Origin: Tateyamaria omphalii
GTDB lineage: Bacteria; Pseudomonadota; Alphaproteobacteria; Rhodobacterales; Rhodobacteraceae
Assembly: GCF_014651375.1 (NCBI RefSeq)
Contig: NZ_BMWT01000009.1
Span: 1-64,000, forward strand
DNA length: 64,000 bases
Direction of reading: 5' to 3'
Shown: positions 17,786 through 25,708 of the stretch, one piece after another
Numbering within the stretch: position 1 is the stretch's first letter
How the letters are laid out: each line of letters begins with the position of its first letter
Program-made: the position numbers and the translations under genes
Notes under the pieces: generated by a model
Databases searched by the model: none
The model's input: the letters and a program-made list of their open reading frames with translations, nothing else
Told to the model about the DNA's origin: nothing

Positions 17786-18646
17786 TTACATCTCCAGAAG
17801 CGATCTCGGAACTTCGACCATTGCTGAATATGGTTCGTGACCGGCCAGACCAAATTTTACCGACCCCATGCAGCTGATCAGCATCGCAGTCTCATCTGCT
17901 GTGACATCACGAGTCTGCATGAGCAGATCACTTGTGCCTTTGACGGCCATTTCAACGGCGATTTCCATTGTATCACCAAAGCCCATACAACAAACAAACT
18001 CGTCGTTCATCACAAGCGGTTGCTGAACTTTGATATCTTCTTCCTTTGTCACGCGAAGGACCACGTTGACGGCGCATTCAATGGCAGAACAAGCCACCTC
18101 ACCCGAACCATGCAACGCATGACCATCAGCTAAAGTTAACAACGCCCCGTCATGGAAGGTGGGAAGGAAAATGCTGGCCCCCTTTGTCACCATTGGGTTG
18201 CCCATCGCACCACCGAACGTGCCATTGTGATTGCTTTGGACCGATCCGGTTAGAGGAGCGACACCTATCCTGCTGATCATTGGTTTTATGGGTAGGATGA
18301 TGTCATCATTGAAGTTCACGCCGCCTGCGGTGATTTTTACGTGCTGTCGCAAGAATTTGCTGACCCTGTCTTGCAAAGGTCCGCGTCCGGTCACGACCAA
18401 CCACCCATCGGAAGAAGGCAGTTGCATATCCAATATTTCAACCTTGATGGCGTCTCCGGCCTTAACGCCTTCGATTTCAATCGGGCCGGTCATGGTCGAC
18501 AAGACTTCCATCGGAACAGGGCGTTCCAGATGTGAAATCCTGTCTTGGGTTTCCACACCGAACTGCTCTCCCAGCTTTGCCTTGAAAAGCGGCTTGTTGT
18601 CCGCGCTATAGCTCGTGCAAACCTGAAAGCTCTCTATGATGTTCAT
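17786..18646 (-). CDS. Acetamidase/formamidase-family amidohydrolase
   Basis: The 286-residue protein has the pattern of the FmdA/AmdA family: TMTGPIEIEGVKAGDAIKVEILDM near the N-terminus, PIKPMISRIGVAP, NHNGTFGGAMGNPMV with metal-binding-type residues, and DGHALHGSGEVACSAIE. Members hydrolyse formamide, acetamide or related small amides, releasing ammonia. The inner ATG at 18646 is chosen because GGAG lies about 10 bases before it; an ATG at 18661 would add 5 residues. It is convergent with asnB, 54 bases apart. It could deformylate or deamidate a pathway intermediate, or be unrelated nitrogen metabolism. Confidence 0.85.
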   Translation of the reverse strand: MNIIESFQVCTSYSADNKPLFKAKLGEQFGVETQDRISHLERPVPMEVLSTMTGPIEIEGVKAGDAIKVEILDMQLPSSDGWLVVTGRGPLQDRVSKFLRQHVKITAGGVNFNDDIILPIKPMISRIGVAPLTGSVQSNHNGTFGGAMGNPMVTKGASIFLPTFHDGALLTLADGHALHGSGEVACSAIECAVNVVLRVTKEEDIKVQQPLVMNDEFVCCMGFGDTMEIAVEMAVKGTSDLLMQTRDVTADETAMLISCMGSVKFGLAGHEPYSAMVEVPRSLLEM

Positions 18647-18781
18647 TTCTGGGCGCTCCATGACGTAGGTGAATATCCCGATACTTTGCCATGAAGGGGC
18701 AACAGTTCTCAGGCCCAGATAAAGGCATTACGTTTTTGCGCAGATTCCCGCCAAGCGAGTATTTGATGAGAGAGGTTGCGC

Positions 18782-19882
18782 CTATAATTCAGCCAGAGGG
18801 GGCAGAAGAAATGGAAAAATCTCGTCCATTTTTTTGCTGAGCAGAGGCGAAAAACGCTTTTTGCGAATGTGTAGGTTCCCGTACTCGGGTGTAAGGCCAC
18901 GGGTAGCAAAGCTGACTTTTAGCTTTTCAAGGGACAACAAGAATGCTCGCAAATCGTTGTCCAAATTGATGTCAGAAAATAGTGCGTCGAAACACGGCAT
19001 GGGCATGGTTGCAAATGGGCAAATCACGCCGAGATCTGGTTCAGGTGTTTGTGTAAAGTTTGGAACAGCCAACCGATTGCCGAACCTGGACGATTCCTCT
19101 TGGTAAGAGAGAAAATGATCGCGTCCCGCGAAGTCCCGGGCGAGCAAAGGCGCACCGTCAAAAGCGTCGTGCCAGTAAAGTACACTGCTGTTCCCGGCGT
19201 CCAGCGTGCAGATATGCTTCAGAGCGGACGCAGTGACGATGTTGAGGGACAGTTCAAAAGGGATATCGGTGAGGCGAATTTTGTAATTGAGTACGCCGCC
19301 TTCAGATCGAGACTTTTGCTCTGAAAAATATGCAAGCCGGTCTGGGTTGTCCGTCTCTTTTCCCAATGGCTGGTCGCCGTAGAGCGATAGGAGCTCAATC
19401 GGTGCATCATCTTTCGCCACAAGGAAAAGATCGATGTCCGACGTCCGCCCAGTGCCATAAAATGCGCCATACCCCAAAGAGCCCATCACGTAGCCAGCCA
19501 GAAATGTCCGCTGCAACGCCTTGGCGTAGCCATCGTGCAAGAAACTGAGCATTGCGGCAGACACGGTGATGGCTTCAGACAGGCGTATGTTCGCCGATGT
19601 AAGAATGTCTTCCGGTGCTGACTCTGACAGGGCCTGTCCGGCCTCTGTGATTTGGATCAACGTGCGTGTCCCATCGATGGTCCGCCCATGCCGCCAGAAA
19701 CCATCAAAAACGTATGAAACGAGATCTGCTTGACGTGTCCGCTGTTTGGGTTCGGCGGACCAGTCCAGCGTCAGAACCCAGTCTTTTGCCGAAGCTTCGT
19801 GCGCAATAGGCGCAATTTCAATGTGTTTTGCGACAATATCGTTCAACGCGAAAGCGTTCAAAAAAGATCCAAATGGTGTCAT
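18782..19882 (-). CDS. Second nucleotidyltransferase-fold protein
   Basis: In this 366-residue protein the motif GSLGYGAFYGTGRTSDIDLFLV carries the GS...DxD of the polymerase-beta nucleotidyltransferase superfamily. Before it lie about 130 residues with no recognised domain, and after it a helical region ending in a basic KKRFSPLLSKKMDE segment. It is not closely similar to the NTase at 7258-8070. The ATG at 19882 has GAGGAA 6 bases upstream; an earlier in-frame ATG at 19912 would run through a palindrome better read as regulatory DNA. Its substrate is unknown. It lies between the amidase gene and the divergent cysteine NRPS. Confidence 0.72.
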   Translation of the reverse strand: MTPFGSFLNAFALNDIVAKHIEIAPIAHEASAKDWVLTLDWSAEPKQRTRQADLVSYVFDGFWRHGRTIDGTRTLIQITEAGQALSESAPEDILTSANIRLSEAITVSAAMLSFLHDGYAKALQRTFLAGYVMGSLGYGAFYGTGRTSDIDLFLVAKDDAPIELLSLYGDQPLGKETDNPDRLAYFSEQKSRSEGGVLNYKIRLTDIPFELSLNIVTASALKHICTLDAGNSSVLYWHDAFDGAPLLARDFAGRDHFLSYQEESSRFGNRLAVPNFTQTPEPDLGVICPFATMPMPCFDALFSDINLDNDLRAFLLSLEKLKVSFATRGLTPEYGNLHIRKKRFSPLLSKKMDEIFPFLLPPLAEL

Positions 19883-19902
19883 GGGTATTCCTCGCAACGC
19901 TG

Positions 19903-19921
19903 CGGAACGCATTGCGTTCCG
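19903..19921. promoter_or_regulatory. Perfect 9-bp palindrome upstream of NTase gene
   Basis: CGGAACGCA, one central base, TGCGTTCCG forms a perfect dyad of 19 bases. It is 21 bases before the start of the minus-strand NTase gene, and in the intergenic space shared with the divergent NRPS. A repressor operator or an mRNA leader hairpin could explain it. No local regulator gene was identified. Confidence 0.4.
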
Positions 19922-20160
19922 GGGTCTTAAACACCCTATGTTCCGGTTCTGAATTTTGGCAATAGCGGTTCGCCGTCAGCCGGTCGGTCTTCAGAGAATA
20001 CGCGAAAAAGTGGGGTGTCAGATTCTTCTAACGGCGCTTTTCCACCGAAGATTCGTCCGGTTCTTCCAACGCTGTATATTATCGTTAATGTGGAATTTCG
20101 ACCAGTAATTCATATCACAGGTTGAATTTTGGCCTGTTGTACCGTTCACGGAGGAAGGCC

Positions 20161-23100
20161 TTGATCCACAGCGCTTTACTTGAACGGGCTGTCGAAAGCC
20201 CGGATGCACCCGCAATTTTCTTTCAGAATGAAGTGGTCAGCTACGGCGAGCTGGTTGCGCGAGCACGACAGTTCGCAGCTGCTCTTGTCGCGGCTGATGT
20301 CCGCCCTGATGATCGCGTGCTTGTCGGTGTTGAACGAAGCCCCGATCAGATCGCCTCTGTCATAGGTGTTTTGCTTACGGGCGCTGTCTATGTGCCTATC
20401 GACCCGTGCCAACCCGCGCTTCGGCTATCCAAAATTGCCGCACAGTGCGACCCTGCCGCTGTCATCATAAATCGAGATGTTGCAACAGATTGGGCCCCAG
20501 AAAGTACACGCATTACGACAAATCAACTGCCCGATTGCGAGACCTTCAATCCTGAGCGCAGGAGTGACGCCGCGCTGGCCTACATCATTTTCACATCCGG
20601 CACGACCGGTGTGCCGAAAGGGGTGGCTATTTCACATGGCGCTGCGTGGAACACGATCGAGGACATCAACGCGAGATGGTCCGTTACGTCGACCGATCGC
20701 GCGTTGGCGCTCTCCGCTCTGACCTTTGATTTGTCGGTCTACGATATTTTTGGAGTGTTGGCTGCTGGTGGAGCGCTTGTCGTTCCGGAACCAAAAAAAG
20801 CGAGAGAGCCAGCCGATTGGTTGCGTCTGGTCATTGAACACCGTGTCACCATTTGGAACTCCGTTCCGGCACTCATGGGAATGATGGTCGAGTATCTGGG
20901 GACAAAGGTCGAACAGGCGTCATCAACGGACATCAGGCTTGTGATGTTGAGCGGAGATTGGGTTCCCGTGAACTTGCCGGACCGCATCGCTAAGGTTTTT
21001 TTGCCGGAAGTCATCGTGTCGATGGGTGGCGCGACAGAGGTGTCGATCTGGTCAATCTACCACGAAATCACCGCTGTTTCGTCTGATTGGACGAGCGTTC
21101 CTTACGGGCGGGCTCTTAAAAACCAATCCGTACATATTCTGGACGAAGACTTGCTGCCCTGTGCACAGGGCGAGGAAGGCGAGATTTGCTTTGGCGGTAA
21201 GGGGCTCGCGCGCGAGTATTGGGGAGATCCGGACAAAACAAAGGCAAGTTTCGTTCAAACCGATCATCTTGGGCGTATTTACCGGACCGGCGACATTGGT
21301 CGCACAATGCCAAATGGAGAAGTCGAATTCCTTGGCCGTAGGGACACCCAGGTCAAGGTTGGTGGACACCGCATCGAACTGAGCGACGTCGAAGCGGCAC
21401 TACTCGAATACGATGGCGTGATCAAAGCAGTTGCCAAGATCATCGTCTCTGATGCGAATTCAGAAGACAAGTTTCTTGCTGCATTCGTTGTTGCAGAACC
21501 CGAAGGATTTGCACTGGATCACCTTCGTCAGTTTTTGAGAGAACGCCTGCCCGCTTACATGATGCCGGCGCGCATCGAGACGAGAGATACCTTGCCTTTG
21601 ACAGCCAACGGCAAGGTGGATCGCAGTGCGCTGCATCTCCGCAGTGTGCAGCTGTCAAACAATGACGCATCTGATCCACTGATGGCTTTGGTGATGTCCT
21701 GTCTGCATCAAGAGTTTCTCGAAGAAGACAGCAATTTCTTCGACTTCGGGGCGCAGTCACTTGTGCTCGTCCAGATGATTGCCCGGATCAGAGAGGAATT
21801 CGGTGTAGAGGTCGGACTTGGTGAACTGTTCGCGAATCCATCCGTGGCACAGGTGCGAAGACTGGTGGCTTCCGGAACGCCGCAGGAGCATCCTACGCGC
21901 AAACTGTCTGAATATGCTCCCAGCGCGCGGGCGTCCTACAATCAGGAACAGGTCTGCTTTCTTACGTCTTACTTTCGCTCAAGCCGTGCTTACAACTTTC
22001 AGGCAACGTTGGAGTTTACCGGTGATCTGGACATCTCCAGGCTGGAGCGGGCGATTTCGAAAGTGATTGAACGGCATGAAATGCTGCGCACGACTATCCA
22101 CCTGACAGACAAAGGCTATTGTTCAACGATCCATCCACCTTATCCGCTTGAAATTCCTTGTTACGATGTCTCAGATTTGCCGCGACGGGAACAAGACACC
22201 ATTTTTAACAACATGTTAGAAGAAACGCTCGACACTGTTTTCGAAGTCGACGTTCTTCCGATGTTGAAGGTGGTCGCAGTTAAGCGGTCCGATACGGAAT
22301 GGTCCTTGATCCAGATTGAACACCACGTTGTGCATGACGGCTGGTCCATCGGTCGATTGTGGAGCGAGATTCAAGAATGCTACGTCGCTGACGCAGCAGG
22401 CCGGGAACCAGATTTACCGCATCTCCCGGCACAGTATCAGAATTTTGTTGCGTGGCAGAGGGACCGTCTCGAAGGACGTTTTGGCCAGGATGCGCTGAAC
22501 AATATTGCAGCGTCTTTGGACGGTGCCGCGCTTGATGTGAAGGTTTCGCGGCGTCATATCGAAAACGCAGAACTTGGTGGCCACAATATCCGGCAGGTTC
22601 TGTCCGAGGAAACTGTGGCACTGGTACGAAAGCGCGCCCGAGAAATGCGTGTTTCAGACTACGCAGTCCTGTTTACGGTCTTTGCGGCATTTCTTGGCAA
22701 GCATGCCGGACAAGACGATTTCTGTGTTGGGGCAGCAGCAAGCGCAAGAATCGACCGCGAAACGGAACCGCTGATCGGGATGATTGTGAACACAGTCCCT
22801 GTGAGGGCTGATTTGACCGCAGGCGATAGTCTGGCACAACTGGTCCCCAGTCTTCATGCCGCGCAGATGAATGCCATGCGATATCAGGATGTGCCATTGG
22901 CGATGATTGTCAAAAAGCTGGGAGTCGAAAAGACTCAAGGACGCAATCCTGTCTTTCAGTACTGTTTCGGTTTTCACGATTCCGCGACTCCCGACTTTAA
23001 TTTTGGCGCTGCGCAGGGGCGCCTGCATGAAGAGCAAAACCAGACTGCGAAGTTTGACATCAACGTCATTGTGATCCCTCCAAGTAAAACACGACCGGAA

Positions 23101-23250
23101 AAACATGCCCGAGTGTTATGGGAGTTTTCCTCGCGACTGTTCACCGCGGAAGACGCAAAGCAGCTTTCGGATGAATACGCACAAAAATTGCTGCGTGCTC
23201 TCAAAAATCCAGAAGCAACGTTCAATCGTGAACCGTCCAACGTTGTGTAA
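20161..23250 (+). CDS. NRPS, A(Cys)-PCP-C
   Basis: Domain order is adenylation (about 1-490), carrier (about 505-570, FGAQSL with Ser533) and condensation (about 590-1010). Pocket residues D190 L191 Y194 N233 M262 S264 M288 I296 W297 K485 give DLYNMSMIWK, against the cysteine code DLYNLSLIWK, with only Leu-to-Met changes, so cysteine is a strong prediction. The condensation motif is HHVVHDG (721-727), an ordinary peptide-bond type, not the DxxxxD of heterocyclisation domains. The TTG start at 20161 is chosen for GGAGG six bases upstream; a TTG at 20122 has none. The C-terminal condensation domain needs an acceptor in trans, perhaps a PCP of the A-PCP proteins. No thioesterase follows. Confidence 0.93.
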   Translation: MIHSALLERAVESPDAPAIFFQNEVVSYGELVARARQFAAALVAADVRPDDRVLVGVERSPDQIASVIGVLLTGAVYVPIDPCQPALRLSKIAAQCDPAAVIINRDVATDWAPESTRITTNQLPDCETFNPERRSDAALAYIIFTSGTTGVPKGVAISHGAAWNTIEDINARWSVTSTDRALALSALTFDLSVYDIFGVLAAGGALVVPEPKKAREPADWLRLVIEHRVTIWNSVPALMGMMVEYLGTKVEQASSTDIRLVMLSGDWVPVNLPDRIAKVFLPEVIVSMGGATEVSIWSIYHEITAVSSDWTSVPYGRALKNQSVHILDEDLLPCAQGEEGEICFGGKGLAREYWGDPDKTKASFVQTDHLGRIYRTGDIGRTMPNGEVEFLGRRDTQVKVGGHRIELSDVEAALLEYDGVIKAVAKIIVSDANSEDKFLAAFVVAEPEGFALDHLRQFLRERLPAYMMPARIETRDTLPLTANGKVDRSALHLRSVQLSNNDASDPLMALVMSCLHQEFLEEDSNFFDFGAQSLVLVQMIARIREEFGVEVGLGELFANPSVAQVRRLVASGTPQEHPTRKLSEYAPSARASYNQEQVCFLTSYFRSSRAYNFQATLEFTGDLDISRLERAISKVIERHEMLRTTIHLTDKGYCSTIHPPYPLEIPCYDVSDLPRREQDTIFNNMLEETLDTVFEVDVLPMLKVVAVKRSDTEWSLIQIEHHVVHDGWSIGRLWSEIQECYVADAAGREPDLPHLPAQYQNFVAWQRDRLEGRFGQDALNNIAASLDGAALDVKVSRRHIENAELGGHNIRQVLSEETVALVRKRAREMRVSDYAVLFTVFAAFLGKHAGQDDFCVGAAASARIDRETEPLIGMIVNTVPVRADLTAGDSLAQLVPSLHAAQMNAMRYQDVPLAMIVKKLGVEKTQGRNPVFQYCFGFHDSATPDFNFGAAQGRLHEEQNQTAKFDINVIVIPPSKTRPEKHARVLWEFSSRLFTAEDAKQLSDEYAQKLLRALKNPEATFNREPSNVV

Positions 23251-23387
23251 ACTGTGTGACTTGGGTTTTTCCCAATACCGCTCCACAATCATGTCGAGCA
23301 TTGCGTTGATCGCCTCTGGCGCGCCCGCACGGTAGATTTCACCTGTAGTGGCAAACATGATTTTTGGCTGACGCTTGTGTATCAGGG

Positions 23388-24956
23388 TTAGCTGGGTACG
23401 TCGTCCCGCAGCCATTGGAAGACCCATGTTTCCGAGAGCCGTTGTGTGTCATCGGCGACGTGTGCGGTGAGTTCGATCAGGTCGTGATCCTGCCCGTCGA
23501 TGTCGATGAACAAGCGCCATGTGGGCACGGCGGCGTCCGAAACCTTGTGCAGGACCATGCCTTCGATGTCCCCGGCGGAGTGGGTGACGATTGGCGTGAC
23601 TTTGGCGTCTTCGGGCATGGTCCCAAGCGCGCCGCCTTCGAAGTCGATGACGAACTTGCGCAGGTTGGGGTTTTCAAGAGGCACGCCCGAGGGGCCGCCG
23701 ATGCCTGCGAGCGTGCCTTGCACCCAGGCAAGGTCGCCTGATTGGGGCAGGTCGCCCCAATGCATGCGGTAGCTGTAGGTGCGGCTTTCGCCCACCTGTG
23801 GTGCGCTTTTGGGCACCCAGAAGGCAACGATGTTGTCGTCGATTTCCAGATCAGCCGGGATTTCCACCAAACGCACGATGCCCGGTCCCCAATCGTTCAG
23901 GGGCTCGATCATCACGGAGGGGCGGTCGTGGTAGCGCGCGCCTGCGTCCTGGTAGTCTTCATAGGTGCGGTCGCGCTGGACCAGGCCGAACTGGGCCATC
24001 TGCGGTTCGTCGAAATAGGAGCTTGAGACGCGGGGCGGGTTGTTGAGTGGGCGCAGGATGACGTTGCCGTTCTTTCGGATGATCTTGAGCGCTTCGCTGT
24101 CGTGGACCTGCCTGCGGAAATCGTCGAAATCCCGTTCAGTATGTTCGGCGAAATAGAACATGGATGTGAGCGGGCCAAGCCCCAGTTGCGGGACTGTTTC
24201 GCGGAAGAACAACGTTGCTTCGACGTCCATAGTGGTGTCGTCGCCCGGTGTGATCGTGAATTTGTAGGCCCCGGTGACCGAGGCGCTGTCGAGGGCGGCG
24301 TAGACTGTGAGTGACGCGTCTGTTGCTTTGGGCCTTTCCAGCCAGAATTCGGAGAAGCGGGGGAATTCCTCGGGTCCGTTCAGCCATGTGTTGATGGCGA
24401 GTCCACGGGCCGAGAGGCCATAGCTGTTGCCGCGGCCCAGGGCGCGGAAATAGCTGGCGCCGAGGAAGGTGACCACCTCGTCAAACTTGTCGGGCGTGTT
24501 CAGGGGGTGGGTCAGCTTCAGCCCTGCAATCCCTGCCAGTTCCGCGTGGTCTGGCACGCGCGTGCCCACATCGTTGCGGTATTCGAAATCGTCGGTTGAG
24601 AAGGTCAGCGGGCGGGCGGCGCCATCCGTGACTTCGTGGATCTTCACCGGTTCCTTGAACAGCCAGCCCGGGTGGAAGGACGACACGTGGAAGGGCAGGG
24701 GAGTGTCGGACCACCGTGCGGCCTCGGGCCGGAAGTAGATGTTGCGGTAGTCGTCATAGGTCAGGTTCTGGAGGAAGTTGTCGAGCGGTGGCGGCGGTGC
24801 GTCAGGCGTTTGTGCCCGCGCTTGCATCTGGTCCTTGAGCCACTCGTAGGAAAAGGCTGTGCCCGTGATGTCCCCCAATACGGTCCGTGGCAGGGCCACA
24901 CCGGCCAAAAGTGTGGCAAGGGCGCTGCGGCGGGTCATATGCGCTGTGAGGGCCAT
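23388..24956 (-). CDS. Periplasmic glucan biosynthesis protein (OpgG/OpgD family)
   Basis: The 522-residue sequence shows the MdoG/OpgG pattern: YDDYRNIYFRPEAARW, FHPGWLFKEPVKIHEV, FLGASYFRALGRGNSYGLSARGLA, FYFAEHTERDFDDFRRQVHDSEAL and RDRTYEDYQDAGARYHDRPS. The family builds the backbone or branches of osmoregulated periplasmic glucans. The N-terminus has MTRRSALATLLAG, a twin-arginine-type signal, and a cleavage site near VLGD, so it is periplasmic; a Tat signal is typical of OpgD. AAGGAT precedes the ATG by 6 bases. Its 3' end faces the NRPS gene, and base composition becomes GC-rich from here on, so it marks the edge of the biosynthetic island. Confidence 0.88.
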   Translation of the reverse strand: MALTAHMTRRSALATLLAGVALPRTVLGDITGTAFSYEWLKDQMQARAQTPDAPPPPLDNFLQNLTYDDYRNIYFRPEAARWSDTPLPFHVSSFHPGWLFKEPVKIHEVTDGAARPLTFSTDDFEYRNDVGTRVPDHAELAGIAGLKLTHPLNTPDKFDEVVTFLGASYFRALGRGNSYGLSARGLAINTWLNGPEEFPRFSEFWLERPKATDASLTVYAALDSASVTGAYKFTITPGDDTTMDVEATLFFRETVPQLGLGPLTSMFYFAEHTERDFDDFRRQVHDSEALKIIRKNGNVILRPLNNPPRVSSSYFDEPQMAQFGLVQRDRTYEDYQDAGARYHDRPSVMIEPLNDWGPGIVRLVEIPADLEIDDNIVAFWVPKSAPQVGESRTYSYRMHWGDLPQSGDLAWVQGTLAGIGGPSGVPLENPNLRKFVIDFEGGALGTMPEDAKVTPIVTHSAGDIEGMVLHKVSDAAVPTWRLFIDIDGQDHDLIELTAHVADDTQRLSETWVFQWLRDDVPS

Positions 24957-25100
24957 TTCTATCCTTTGGCGACGTGATCACGCTGTGACAGATGCAAGGC
25001 CCGTGCGGTGGCGTCCAGTCCCTTGTCGTCACTTTTCACCGGGGGCCATTCACATCACCGCCATTTCCCGGTGCATTGGCGGAAATGCGCCACGTATGCA

Positions 25101-25128
25101 AAAGGCCGCCGGGGGTCCGACGGCCTTT
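25101..25128 (-). terminator. Rho-independent terminator after cycA
   Basis: AAAGGCCG (25101-25108) pairs with CGGCCTTT (25121-25128) around a 12-base loop. On the minus strand the stem ends in TTTT. It lies 23 bases beyond the cytochrome c stop codon and should end the leftward photosynthesis transcript. Confidence 0.75.
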
Positions 25129-25150
25129 GTGAAGTGCATAAGGCTTCAGC

Positions 25151-25597
25151 TTAGCTGCCGCCGTCCTGCAGCGACACAAGATAGGCGTAGAGGTTCACGG
25201 CGTCCTCTTCCTTGCGGACCTTGAAGGTCATCTTGGAGCGGCCTTTGTCGCCCGTCACTTCACGCAGGTAGCCTGTTGGGTCCTGAACATAGGCAACGAA
25301 CACCTCTTCGTTCACGGTGAGGTCGGGCATTTCTGCCGCCAGCTGGTTGATGTCGGAATAGCGGAAGTCTTCGACCATGCCGAACTGGCCACCGGCGATT
25401 CCATAAAGGTTGGGGCCCGTTTTGGCGTTGCGGCCTGCCAGCGTGTCGCCTGCTTCGTTCTGGACGACGTGGCACGAGATGCATTGGCGGAATGCCTTTT
25501 CCCCTGCGGCGGCGTCGCCGGAGGCTGCGTGGCCGTCTGCAAATGCGGGCACGGCCAGCGTGGCAGTTGTCGCTGCGATGGCAAGTGTGCGGAACAT
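25151..25597 (-). CDS. cycA: Cytochrome c2-type periplasmic cytochrome
   Basis: The 148-residue precursor has a signal peptide (residues 1-20, cleaved after AFA), the haem-attachment site CISCH at 39-43 and a likely axial Met123 in SKMTFKVR. It is a soluble class I cytochrome c that would carry electrons from the bc1 complex to the photosynthetic reaction centre and to oxidases. GGAGAT precedes the ATG by 5-6 bases. Position next to hemA and puhE matches cycA in Roseobacter and Rhodobacter. A long dyad lies 46 bases upstream. The alternative name is cytochrome c-551/c-550; the role is the same. Confidence 0.9.
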   Translation of the reverse strand: MFRTLAIAATTATLAVPAFADGHAASGDAAAGEKAFRQCISCHVVQNEAGDTLAGRNAKTGPNLYGIAGGQFGMVEDFRYSDINQLAAEMPDLTVNEEVFVAYVQDPTGYLREVTGDKGRSKMTFKVRKEEDAVNLYAYLVSLQDGGS

Positions 25598-25642
25598 GTG
25601 AATCTCCTTCCAAAGTTCTTCGCAAGAACGTAGCGGCTTCGT

Positions 25643-25672
25643 GATCAAGTCAACAGTAACTTTGACTTGATC
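25643..25672. promoter_or_regulatory. 11-bp inverted repeat upstream of cycA
   Basis: GATCAAGTCAA (25643-25653) and TTGACTTGATC (25662-25672) are perfect inverted arms around 8 bases. The element sits between the hemA stop and the cycA start. It contains ATCAA/TTGAT half-sites like those of FNR-type regulators, but the spacing is not that of a classical FnrL box (TTGAT-N4-ATCAA). It may be an operator for cycA, or a hairpin after hemA; there is no T run beyond it. Confidence 0.5.
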
Positions 25673-25708
25673 CCCGTGATCGGCGGAAATGCCGCGGCTC
25701 TTTTTCTG

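Noticed and set aside
20122-20160. Upstream TTG start for the cysteine NRPS
   Set aside because: It has no Shine-Dalgarno, while GGAGG is ideally placed for the TTG at 20161, where family similarity also begins.
21900-23250. Heterocyclisation (Cy) domain in the cysteine NRPS
   Set aside because: The motif is HHVVHDG, that of ordinary condensation domains; the Cy signature DxxxxD is absent.
23261-23275. TTGGG-TTTTT-CCCAA hairpin after the NRPS gene
   Set aside because: The stem is only 5 bases and the T run is in the loop, so it is too weak to call a terminator.
23116-23427. Minus-strand frame with protein-like stretch (FATTGEIYRAGAPEAINA)
   Set aside because: Half of it is antisense to the NRPS condensation domain and it has no start site. 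A gene remnant cannot be excluded, but I cannot name a family.
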